NCBI GenBank assembly: GCA_947561715.1
Contig: OX387205.1
Coordinates: 6,143,001 to 6,207,000 of the forward strand
Length of the DNA stretch: 64,000 nucleotides
DNA from: Ascidia mentula
Lineage: Eukaryota > Chordata > Ascidiacea > Phlebobranchia > Ascidiidae
Direction: 5' to 3'
Position 1 is the stretch's first letter. Each line of letters begins with the position of its first letter. Shown in pieces: positions 11,301-22,500 of the stretch. Made by a program: the position numbers and the translations under genes. The notes beneath the pieces were generated by a model. That model worked only from the letters and a program-made list of their open reading frames with translations. It ran no database searches and was not told where the DNA came from.

Positions 11301-14300
11301 TGAAAATACATACTTGCACTCATCCTTCTTACAGTGTTCATTTGTACCTTCGTTTGCATCCATGTTGCTGTTGTGGGAAAGAAAAGGAATTTTAACTGTT
11401 TGTTAATAAAAATGTAAAAGTTTGTTGAATATGGTTTAATCCATTTTTAACCTAACGAAGAAACCAATTGAATGCAATACTTAACTAAAGGGAATTGCTC
11501 TTCTGTATGAAGACCAATTCCCATTAACTACTATTCCTGGCAGCAGCAAAAAAAAATAGCAGCAATACTTAACATTTTATATTGTGACACAGTGCTTTCA
11601 ATTTCTCCTTTTTTTGATTCAACATCATGTTTCAACCCAATAAGTACCACATGAGGTGACTTCACATTTCGATACCAATGAACATAAAGCGAATTTTTGT
11701 CCTTTGAATGTTGAAAAAACTCAGAATGAGTGTTGTATAACTTTTCCAGGATTTCAGAATCATAAAACAGTTTTGCACTGGTGTAATTTTCCAAATGCCT
11801 TGCAAGAAGTGTTTTGAAATGATCCTCAAATGTTGGCATAACCTTTAAATATACATTTCCCAATAAAACTTTACATTTATTCACCCAAAATATTAAAATC
11901 AAACCAGGTCTGTGGAGCAAGTATAAACAAATTCATCATCTTTCTGTTTTATGTTGATAGTAGCATTTGGTCCCAAAATTTCCTGGAGCTCTTGCATGTG
12001 CTCATCAGATTTTTTTATAAAAATTGCTATATTTTTCTCATCGGCAGCAACTTCATACATTATTGTTTCATCTGACCTAAGAAGAAATATCTCCACTTTT
12101 GTAACCACATATTGCTTACTTCCAGACCAAACTTGGCATGCACAAAAGTCAAGTTTGTGTTCAGTTAACATTATGTTGCATCAACATTTTTAAAACTGTT
12201 TAAAATGCTTTTAAATTTTTAGCATGTTTTCAAAATTGCTTGTAAAAAAAACAGGAAAATGTGTGGCATATGACCAAATAGTAATTATTCATCAGTTTTA
12301 CAATGACGACATACCTTGTTATGGGTTGACCCAATGTTCTTTTTATTTCTTGTAACCGCCCCTGCACCTTCTCAGTAGGTCCGCTGAGAATAACATGGTC
12401 ATTTTCCTTATACCACCGTTCAAATATTTCTCGATCTTTGTTGGAATAAAACTCTAGCCCAACCTTTGATTTAGCAATAGTACCAGAAGCAAATGTAATT
12501 TTTTCAGTTTTGAAATTATCTTCAAACTTTGAAATAATGGTCTCACACAAAGTTTCAAACATTGACTGTTCCATTCCACTCTGGATGTATTTGAAGAAGT
12601 AGAAATGTATATTTGTTTTTGCCAACTTTTACTCACATTTGGGTGGCAATGGAATTCCATTTGTCGATCAGTGTTTTCCTGGAGTGTAAATGTGGCAAAG
12701 CTTTTGAGCAAAGTTTGTAACTCGGATTTTGCTTTTGTATTTCGTTTTATAAACATCCCAACATGTTTGTCATTCGCAATTTTCACATATTCTGCAGAAT
12801 GACTTGAAAGTGAACTGAACACATCAAACAAATAAGCACAGTTGTTTAGTCTCCATACAAGATTAAGTAATCTTTGTTTGAGGAACTTACTTTCCTGTGA
12901 GACAATTTACAATCTCAGTTATTTCTTTGAGTTTGTTTTCAACCGCAGCAGTTTCACCACAAATGACCACCTGAGTTGGAAACCATTTAATATATATTTT
13001 CTTGCTTTGCTCTGTCGTTTGATCATCAAAAAATGAAGCAAAGTTGGATTTAGCTTTAGCCAAAGATGTTTCATCAAAGCTTTGTTTTTTGGTACAATAT
13101 CCTTCCAAAAATTTGCTTAGAATTGCTTGGCATTTATGTTGAAATACATTTTCTTTGAAGAATTTGTTCTGAAACTTAAATATACATATGACAGAATCAA
13201 AAGTGGAAGTGATTCTAAATTAATCAAAATATTTACTGAGATCATAAAATGCCAATTACACTTGCAATTTACATACATGTGTTAAAAACATTGCACATTT
13301 TACCAAACTGCAGTAAATCAATCAACCAACCAATTTAAATTTATTAGTTTGCAAATAAACAATTTACTCTTCAGTTTGTAAAATCTGATATGGATAAACA
13401 TGAATGTAAAATTTACTTTTGCGCAGAAAATTATTTGAAGAGTGTTGTTTACATACCAACATAAATTTTAGTTTGGTTTGGATAAATACTTACTTTTGCC
13501 TCTGATGAGATCTGATACTCAATATCATGTTTGTCCTTGATTTTAATGCAAATGGTACCTAAATGTTTCATGCATTCTTTTAATTTGCTAATATGTTGAT
13601 CAGAATTTTTAACAAACATGGCCACATGTATGTCTTTGGCAGGAACTTTAACAGTAGCCAATCTTCCAGAAGATGAACTAGAGATAATTAAAAAAATATT
13701 TAATGTTGGCAAAATATATTAATTGCTTTCTGAAGCATACCCAACACTATCCAAACAGTTTTTTATGTATTCCAGTTTTTGTGAAACAATGTTTTTTTCT
13801 CCACATACAATCACATGATTGGCATTTTGGTACCAACGAATAAACAATCTTGAATCAGCATCGTCAAAAAATGAAGGATTCATTTTCTCAATAGATTCTC
13901 GAGGAAAAGTTTTTTTCTCTGTTGTGTATGAATCCAAAAAGTGTACAAGACTTTGTTTGCATCGCTGATAAAAATAGTTTGGTGCTATCTTGGTTTTTCC
14001 CTGCAAAAATGTTTCTTGGAATTAATAAGCATGGTAAAGATGTAAGTAATTATGAATCAAGATGCAGTGGAAAGATCCTATCTTGTCATACAAAAGCATG
14101 AAACATTTCTGTGTTGAATTAAGAAATATATTTGCTATATAAATTACACCAACGTGCTATATAAATTACAGTGGAATGTCATGTAAAGTAATGATACTCA
14201 AAACAAAAGCAATAAACATACAAAACATAACAAATTTGGCACCTTTAGTTGAGAAAAGCAATATTGCATTTCTTGTTCTTCATTACTGTTTATTGTAACA

Positions 14301-14402
14301 AATGCAAAGTCGTTGAAAGCACCAATTAACTTGAACCGAGCTGGTTTGTTTTTGAGAAGAAAACGAGCAACATGTTGGTCATCAGCAGGAATGACAACAT
14401 CT
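5392..14402 (-). CDS. PARP14-like mono-ADP-ribosyltransferase with KH-like modules, macrodomain, WWE and PARP domain
   Basis: Twenty-four exons join without a phase break: 14402-14243, 14000-13741, 13677-13494, 13168-12891, 12814-12637, 12580-12315, 12076-11905, 11842-11574, 10504-10354, 10291-10162, 9833-9631, 9572-9335, 9117-8978, 8867-8812, 8613-8417, 8320-8078, 8020-7865, 7792-7659, 7247-7111, 6941-6761, 6704-6581, 6431-6301, 6020-5840, 5663-5392. The first eight form four repeated KH-like modules (core RWYQNANHVIVCG). Then come a linker, one macrodomain (GDITQQKTDAIVN; LPTLGSGGIGLS), a WWE domain (VWQYKIN) and the catalytic domain. The catalytic triad is His (LFHGTS), Tyr (GRGVYFAV) and Ile (SPEIFVVY). 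In the PARP10/14/15 group an H-Y-hydrophobic triad means transfer of single ADP-ribose units. KH-like modules suggest RNA or nucleic-acid binding. The N-terminal exon is unresolved; the piece shown encodes about 1,480 residues. Confidence 0.88.
11314..11363 (-). CDS. Alternative first coding exon of the PARP14-like gene
   Basis: A short exon starts with ATG (MDANEGTNEHCKKDEC), ends in phase 2 at a GTATGT donor, and joins in frame to the exon at 10504. The eighth KH exon (11842-11574) also ends in phase 2, so both routes into 10504 are legal. Using this exon gives a 907-residue protein lacking the four KH-like modules but keeping macrodomain (about 343-520), WWE (about 640-712) and PARP domain (about 715-907). 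This could be an internal promoter, or the true start of a separate gene with the KH modules belonging to another one. Confidence 0.5.
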
Positions 14403-14547
14403 CTGCATTACACATAATAAATAATAACAACTAGAGGTTATTAAGCATTTGTTTTAGTTACATGCACCAATAATTAATTGATCAACATTTAAATAATCAG
14501 TAAAGAAAAAGTTTCGCACTTTTTTGGGAAAAATTCTACAATTTGGA

Positions 14548-17165
14548 AACCCGGCTACGGTTCCTCTAAATATACTGGGTTGACAGGGTAATAAGGTATG
14601 CAGGATATGCTTTTAGGAGTTGACAGGATTATAGGTAGTGTTAGTGGTGTTTGCAGTTTACATAATGTTAGTGGTGTTTGCAGTTTACATAAGTAAATAA
14701 TTTTGCAGCTTGATTCGTTTGTCAACTGAATACCTATGAACTATTCTATGCATTTATATATGCCATGCTTTATATGTTTTACTAACATTAATCCACAAAA
14801 ATTTGATAATTTTACTATCTTTTTTCTGTTGAATCAAACCGAACTGATTTCGAATTTTCCTTTCGTATGCAATTGAGTGAAATGTTAAGACCAGATTTAC
14901 TTTTATTTATTTTATTATTTTTATTGTTGTCCACTATTTCTTCTGTTTGTTTTGTATCAGATTCTGAATTTTCTCTTTTGTTTGCAGTTGATGATGTATG
15001 CGAAATGTTAAGACCAGATTTATTTTCATTTGTTGACTCCAAGGGATCTGGAATATCTGTAGAAGAATCGAATCAAACAGAAGAAGATGGTTGTGGTATG
15101 ATTTTTTTGAGTGAATTTTTAAAAAGAGATATTAAGTTCGTTTTTTGTTGCAGCGCCTTCATGGATTGGTGTTGAGCAAAATGTTGAGTCACATTTTTGT
15201 TTGTTGACTAGCGTACAGAAATGGTTTGGTATCCAAACTTTTGTTTTGCTTGCTGGTGGCACCACTCTTGTGAGAAACTTGTGTTTAACATTGTAACTTG
15301 GTCCATTGCAGTTGGGATATACAGAACATATAACCCTTGAGTTGAACAAACAATTCCCATCTGGGGTTGTTGCTATTGCAACTTTAGATTTAAAAGTATT
15401 TAAATTCTGTAAAAGCTGGTTGGAATACTGGTCCATATTTGCAGTGCCTAATGCTAACTTGCTTTCATTAAAGGTGCAAACAAACTTTCCCACAAGCAAA
15501 CTCTCCCTTTGTGCCATTTTCAAAAGTGTCTTCTTGTTCTTGAAATCAGACTGAAAAACAAAAATTGCTAATCTTGATCATATTTTTAATCTGCTTTTAC
15601 TATCCAATTGGAAATGTACGTGAGTCTGTTATAACTTTTATATATGTCCTACATTAATATCCATTTCTGCACCTATCTATGAACTGTTTAAACTATTTTT
15701 TGCTGTGTAATATTTGAGAATTAAACTTTCTTGTAAAATCTGACATAATTACTACGGAAAAACTTTAACTTTCTTTAAACAGTTACAACAAACTGTATGT
15801 CTACAGTGTCAAGTCTTTCAAGTGACTGTTGGAAATTGAAACCCCACTTGAACAACAAGTTTGTGTTGAACAACAAAGTTTGCAGTAGAAAGCCAGATTT
15901 TCAAGACACCCCCATTTTTCCAAGTCCACATCCCCATACAATGAAACCATTTGTGGCACATTTTGCAGCAAATACAATTGGTATTGCAATTTTTGTTGCA
16001 TGTTCCACATGGCCAGTAGTTTTTTTTTATACATCTTGGTGAAGATTCAGTGAAACTGGGATTTAGATAGAGCTAAAATAAACAAACTAATTAGAAAAAC
16101 CTTCATCTTAAGAGCTGTCAGTCAGATTGATTTTTTCAGTTTATACTCAGCTTCGTTAACAAAGACCTAATATCAAATATGTAGATAGACAGTATATCAC
16201 AATATTTTTGACTGAATGCACAAGAACTGCGTTTTTTTATAAGAACTGTGTTTTTTATCTTCTTGTGTTGTGGATCCAAGTCTCTGATGATATGGCACAT
16301 CCGAACCCAACCTGCAGACAAGACTTGATGGGTAAAACTGCCATCAACACACGTCCAATCTATTTACTACCAGGGAAAACTTAGTTGGTTGCGAGCAGCC
16401 AAAATCACACAATATGACAATATTCACTGTGCCCAAAATATTAACAGTATGTTACATATTCCTATTTTGGGGTCTCAGTGGCCTTTAACTTAAGCAATTG
16501 TTGGGAGGTTTAGTTATCCATCCTCTCACCTGTTTGGATTGATTCACGCCTAATTTATGGACAAAACACCCATCCTGTGTATGGTGTTGACATAGGTGTA
16601 GGAATTTGGGCCATGTCTGAACCTGAAGATGGTGCAATACCACGACAATCAGTGGGCAGGTCAAAGCAAGCTCTCAGCTTTCTTCTTTAGTGTTTTATTA
16701 TCCCAGTCTTGCTGAGTTTATGTATGCAAAATATAATATAATCTTAAAACTGAAATGCACTACCATGATCACTTTGCCGACTATGCTCACTATGCCCACT
16801 ATGTTGCTCACAATGGCATTTTAGAGGGACTCGTCACAAGCAATAGGAAAACATTCTTATCTTGGAAATTATGTCTGGCCTTCCCTTGTTTTCCTACAGT
16901 TAAGTCTTTCTAGCCTAAATTTAAGTTTCCAGGAAAAAAAAACTTTTTCTGTTGCATAACGTGCCGAGCCTGCCAACCCTACCGACCTAGCCAACATTTT
17001 TCGTACACCACACACATATGTAATGTAAACTCTTAAAAGCATTCCTTTGCACTTAGCAGGAAATCCTGCATTCCCCTGTCATTTCTGCTGACCCGGACAA
17101 CCCTGCTGACCTGGACTACCCCGCCAACCCGGTATATTTAGAGGAACCCACCCAGCTATGCCAGA
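14548..17165. mobile_element. Candidate 2.6 kb transposable element with inverted ends, carrying a PHD/OTU-like gene
   Basis: The segment near 14548-14640 and the reverse complement of 17040-17165 share in order GGTTCCTCTAAATATAC, GGGTTG, a GGGTA run, ATGCAGGAT and ATGCTTTTA, with divergence between. These look like degenerate terminal or subterminal inverted repeats about 90-120 bp long. The interval between holds a minus-strand decayed gene with a PHD-like finger and an OTU-like motif. It lies upstream of the first supported exon of the PARP-like gene, probably in an intron. No target duplication was pinned down and no transposase was seen, so it may be non-autonomous. Confidence 0.45.
14815..16034 (-). 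pseudogene. Decayed gene with PHD-like zinc finger and OTU-like motif
   Basis: At 16020-15915 the minus strand encodes CGTCNKNC..CICCKMCHKWFHC, the first half of a PHD-type finger. The expected second half (CLENLAFYCKLC) follows in another frame, so one base has been gained or lost. A good acceptor (TTTGTTTTTCAG) opens an exon at 15550 with KLALGTANMDQY and then PDGNCLFNS. That last motif resembles the catalytic Asp/Cys block of OTU cysteine proteases, but the rest of an OTU fold is not visible. A last exon (15056-14815) holds two copies of a KSGLNIS phrase in low-complexity sequence. PHD and OTU modules occur in several animal transposon proteins. No clean full-length product can be built. 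Confidence 0.45.
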
Positions 17166-17329
17166 TTAGAAAGTCTATGATTTGCTCAAAGGATTTTTAT
17201 TCATGACTGTTGATTGCACAGACAGTGCATGGATCAGCAAACATTTTTTTGTTTTAATGTATATTGGTTAATTTTTTTTACCAATAAAACTTTGCAAAAG
17301 TGCAACACGACATTTTTCTCAAATCTTAC

Positions 17330-17400
17330 AGATATGTATGATTTTCATTTTCAAAAGAGCAGAAAGTTTCAACTGTAGCAAACCTTATATTTGCAACAAG
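17330..17400 (-). CDS. Possible 5' coding exon of the PARP14-like gene
   Basis: A 71-base exon lies between an AATGCAG acceptor and a GTAAGA donor; it reads VANIRFATVETFCSFENEN and ends in phase 2. That is the phase required by the exon starting at 14402. No ATG exon upstream of it was identified. It abuts the inverted repeat at 17441. Support is phase agreement and splice sites only. Confidence 0.3.
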
Positions 17401-17440
17401 CTGCATTAAAAAGTAAAACACTTCTTGAAGAAACTTATAC

Positions 17441-18142
17441 AATTCACGGTTCCAACTCGCGTCAACAATGGGTCTGTGAAGATTGACTGAAAATGCATTA
17501 GTTTAGATAGAAGTTATTTACTAAAACGCGTGTAGCGCAACCCTAAATCCTTTTGTGGGAAAAATTTTAGGTGTAGGCAAAGCAGAAATTTTCAAAGAAT
17601 GTAAGTACCAAGCACCAAAAAAGAAAAACATCATGAATTAATGGCAGCTAGCGCGACTGGCAGCAACTTTGGGTGTTGTGTGCGTTTTTACTGCGGCGAA
17701 TAAGTCTTGATCATATGAAAACTAACAGCAGACGGACACAAAAGCTTATCTATTATGTTTTTTGTTAGTGAATACAACTAAGTTTCGTAAATTTTAATAT
17801 ATTTTGCAGAACTTGACTTTTAGGAGAACATGTTTATAATTTGATTTTGCGACTTTTGTTTCATATGCTGCAATTTTACCCACTAATGAGACAAAAAACA
17901 CACAAACCAAAGCTTTTTTCTTTGCTTAAACATAAATTTTTGTTTTTGGTGCTTGGTACTTATATTCTTCGACAATTTCTGCTTTGACTAAACAAAAAAA
18001 ATTCCCACAAAATAATTTGCTGCAGCGTTACACACGTTTTATTGAAAAACACCTATCTAAACTAATGTATTTTCCGCCAATCTTTACCTGCAGCATTGTG
18101 ACGTCTGACACATTGTTGACGCGAAGTCGGAACCATGAATTA
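17441..18142. repeat. Long imperfect inverted repeat (arms ~185-197 bp, spacer ~320 bp)
   Basis: The left arm (about 17441-17625) and the reverse complement of the right arm (about 17946-18142) share in order TTGACGCGA with flanking GGAACC, CATTAGTTTAGATAG, AACGTGTGTA (AACGCGTGTA on the left), TTTTGTGGGAA, AAAGCAGAAATT and AAGTACCAAGCACCAAAAA. Each arm lies just 5' of a possible coding exon pointing outward (17400 minus, 18314 plus). It may be a fold-back element or a duplicated promoter/5' untranslated region. Confidence 0.75.
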
Positions 18143-18313
18143 ACCTACTTTTCGGCATCATGGTGATGTCTTGCCATATTACTCCATCAAACAGTTTTTT
18201 CCAAACTTGCAAATTGTTGTTCTCTGTCCATGCAAAAAAGATCACCTAGAGCTATGTGAATCTACATAAAAATCGATTTATATTCCAATGGTTCCAAATT
18301 GTATTTTTTGCAG

Positions 18314-18414
18314 GTATGCCAAAGAGGAACCAACAAACAAATGACGTAACAAAGCAAAGTTCAGTTCCACTTGGAGGGAATACCCTGTTTCGCATCTCAA
18401 CTCTCCAGTCAAAG
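18314..18414 (+). CDS. Possible first coding exon of an unrecognised gene
   Basis: After a TTTTTTGCAG acceptor comes a 33-codon open segment starting MPKRNQQTNDVTKQSS and ending before a GTCACA donor. It lies downstream of the right arm of the inverted repeat and points away from it. No following exon was found before the receptor gene at 19510. Weak evidence; could be chance. Confidence 0.2.
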
Positions 18415-19509
18415 GTCACACTTTTGATCTTTGTTGATTTTCTAGAATTTATATTTGCTAAAATGTTAACTTGCCAAATTATATTTCAGTAATAAAAGAA
18501 TTTCGGTGGTGGAAATATTAGGAACATTTTTGGAACATTTTTTTATTGCATTATTTAATTTTGATTAAGATTGCATGGTGAAACCATAGTATACTGTTTT
18601 AGTATTCTATGGTGAAACAGGCCAGCAGCTTTTGTTCCATCATTCTAATTTTTCAGTTAAAAAAAAAGAAAACAAATGAACGGTACTAGTTATAAAAAAA
18701 TAATTAATGTTTATAATTTTTGCAACAAAAATCTGCGAAAAGTAGAAAATGCATTTGAATATTATTTTGCATAAATTTGGATCAGTGCAGTGCACTTTAT
18801 CTGAAATATTTAATACAGCATTCTGTCGACTTGGACATGCATTGAAAGCGTGATTACAATGACTTTGGTTTTAAATCCCGACTATAACATAGTTAAAGGT
18901 CTTGGGCCATTTTTATGTATACATGTGTTGTGCGACGATAATTCAACAGTTATTGGACTCGAAGTAGGCCCTTTAAAAAATCCTAAATTTAAACAACAAT
19001 TTGTTGCTCAATACGCAAAGTAATGAAGCTACAATAGAATAACTACTTAAAGGAATAAACATATCAGCTTTGCATTAAAGTTTCGATGTTACTTTAACGG
19101 GGCAAGTGTATGTGGAAAGTTATTGGGACAATATTTCGTCCGCTTCCATGTCAGCACTCATGCAAGAGTAGAAGTTGATGTTTCCTTGAAGTAATTTTTT
19201 TCTAAAGTGATTTGCATGTAGGCTGTTCTCTGATGTGCGGTTGCGTCATCTGAGGGGTGGAGGGGGGAGATGACAACACTACACGTTTTACACGAACCGA
19301 GATTCGCAGTAATTTAAGATCAGAAACAGCCCACACAAAAATTTGGCGTTTACAAACATAGCACTTTTTGAATGGAGAGTTGGTATTTTTTACGTTTATA
19401 CGAAAACATTTTTGTCAAGATTGGTTTATTGCAAGTTGTTCATAAGTGTTAGTGGTAAAAGAATAACATCAAGGACAAATTTTTAGGTTTTGTAAATTTA
19501 ACACAAAAT
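18415..19509. other. Upstream region of the receptor gene, nothing else seen
   Basis: No domain-bearing open frame on either strand. A G-rich tract (GGGGTGGAGGGGGGAG) occurs near 19254-19270. The segment just before 19510 should hold the receptor promoter and 5' untranslated region. Confidence 0.4.
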
Positions 19510-22500
19510 ATGAAGTTTTTTAGGTTGGCTCTGTATGCACTGTTTACTCTACGCAACGATGTAATGGGAATGGCAGGTTTGTTGCTTGAAGTGATTTTTG
19601 CGTGACGCCTTTTATAGTTATGACATTAATCGTCACCGCAATTTTTAGGTGGAACGCAAAATGGATCAACGGTCGAGGTGAAAAACAATTTTTTAAAAAG
19701 TTTACTAAGAATTCAAAATTCCCTTTTTTATATTTTATGTTTTAGAGTGCAAACAATCCGTCTGCCCCAATTGTAAGGTTGGTTTGGTCAATTAAAATTA
19801 GCGCAACCTCAGCAACGTCCTCGAAGGTAAATAGAAAAAACTGATGTGTGTACATTTATTTATATAATCAATTTAGGCTTGCGACATCTGCCTCGTCTTT
19901 TATAAAATCAACGGCGAACTTGAAAATAATACTCATAACACCGGTAATTGCTACAAGTTCGCGAAATATTTTAACGAAAACTCATTTGTTTCGAAGTTGT
20001 AAAAATTAACACATGGTGTTTACCCCTTTGTGTGCATAAAAGCCTAAGAGCGTATTCTATGCATGAATATTGCATTACTTTGACTTTCCCCAGAGCGTTT
20101 TGCTTGGTAAAAGGCTTGGTACGTCTCTTGAGACAACACAACAAAACACGGTTTACACTTTGGTGTCCGGTGAAGCTCTTTCCGAATATTGGTCTCTGGC
20201 GACAGATTACCCACGAGGTCGAATTTACTACAGCGACTTCGTGAAAAACCACATCGGGGTTTTCTTCTTCCAGGTTCGTGTGAATTTTGCCACGTGTCAT
20301 GCACAACTATACGCACGCCCCGATTCTTTAAAACCAAGAACGCAGTTTTATTTTAACATTGTAAGGTTTATTAGTAAACATTAGTGGGCGTGAGGGTGGG
20401 TGTGGCTGGGACAACACCCACAACACGTGGTATGACGTGGTAACTTTGTTATGAATGAATTGCGGAAGAACAGCTGTAACGATTTTACGATCGTGGCCTA
20501 AACTATTCTTATTACGTACGTACGCCTCGTAAAATTAATCGTGCTGGGAAGTCGAATGTCGTGCAAAGTCATTTCGTGCATAATTGGTACTGCGACTATT
20601 GAGTTAAAATGTCATGGTGAATTAACAGTAAAAACTTTTAAACGTTTATCTAGAAACACAAACTTTAACCGACACTGAGTACATGTTTTGGTACATTTTA
20701 GTTATATAGCACAAATACCAAACCAGTTAAATTATACTACTTTGAAAAAAAGTGTTGCTAAAAACAGTTTGCTCCATGGGAAATTTCAATTAGATTTAAA
20801 TTGTTATGAAGTAATTTTCGTTATTCATTGACAACAGACAGGCCACCATCAAAAGCTTTACCATGGGAAAAGTTTTGGCATCGATGGCATTGCTGTTGAT
20901 TGGATGACAGGAAATGTTTACTGGACTGATACATCCTCCAATGAAATAGTTGTTGTTGATTACAACTTCCGTTTTCATAAGTCAATCACCTCAATTATGA
21001 GCTCTACTCCAGCAAAAATTGCCATAGACGCAATTACAGGGTGAGCGTAAATTAACCTTGGTCAAAGTATTAGTAATGGATGTATTCGAACCCATTGAGT
21101 TTAATACAGCTGTAATTTAAAACCGATTTCAAGAAATAGCCATCTGTATTTGTTTTCAATGGTCATTTAATCGACACGAACCGCCTATATATATACAATG
21201 AATATATTTATAGGTCCATTTTCTGGTCAGAGAGAAGTAGACTCGAATGCCGTCTGTTAAGAAGCGATCTTGCTGGTAAGAACAGGGTTGTCTTGCATCA
21301 TTTCCGGGATGTCATATCCATTGATGAGTTATCTGTCGATGTTAAGGAACGAAGGTAATCGTCATGTCATCCACGAGATATATTTAAATTTTCTCTCAGG
21401 TCAGATGGAATCAGATTGATCAGATTGTTTCATGCTAAAAGAATGAAACTATAAAAAACGCACACATAGGTTCAAACACTTTGTAGTAGTAAACCAGTGC
21501 GTCAGGAATAGCTTGCAAATTTTAAAAATTGAAAACAATAAATAAATTTATGACGTAAACCAGAAAAAAATGCTGTGAAATATTCATTCGGGGTTTAATT
21601 ATAGACTGTACTGGACCGAAAGGGTAAGAGGTTCACCAAGAAGAAGTCGCATCCGTTACTTAGAAACTGGCAAACCATCCATTACTTACACACTTTACGA
21701 AGCACAAAACACCCAACTGACCGGGATAGCTTCACACCAGGTGATTGGATTAAATAAACAAGATGTAAATATTTACAAACAATGTGAACGGTTGGTATTT
21801 AAAGGATTCGTTGTACATCTGCGACCAAATAAAAAACAGTTTTTTGCTGTTTAACAAAACAACAAACGAAACATCGCCAGTATTCCAACACAAGAATAAC
21901 GTGAGACCGAAGTCCGTGGTGATCTATGCGAACGAAGTCCAACCATATTCACACGTACATCACTTTTCACGTGAGTTAGTTCGTGATGGTGCGTTATGAG
22001 TATGGGGACAACGCGGCACGCGATTAATTTACGTGGAACACTTAAAATATTTCGAGATAGGTCAACGGGCATGATACGTTAGCAACCAAATAAAAGCTTA
22101 TGTCATGCATTAACCAAATATTTAGTTGATTAATTGTTAAAGGATTTTTTTCCCTACACATATTTCATGAAAAACTTTTCACAACATGTTTTAGATCCCT
22201 GCACATTTGCTCTTTGCAATCAGCTTTGTTTGGTGACGGGAACAAGTTTCGAATGTGCATGTGACGTCGGGTACACACTTTCAGAAAATGGAATCACTTG
22301 CACGCTTGAGCTTAAGGAAGAAGATTTTATGCTTTTAATTGATTCGGTATTTAGAAAGTTTTATCAGGTACGTAAAAACAAATTAGAAACAATAATTTTG
22401 GAGAATTTACAAAAGTTTAATTTTCCAGATATCGATGAACGACCCAAGTAAATTTAACGCAATCCCTATGAAGGGTGGTGGGTCAGCCTACGCCGTGGCG

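Noticed and set aside
21741..21804. Reading the receptor exon straight through from 21605 without an intron
   Set aside because: The frame then misses the DSLYICDQ blade; a 64-base intron ending TTTAAAG restores frame and agrees with later phases.
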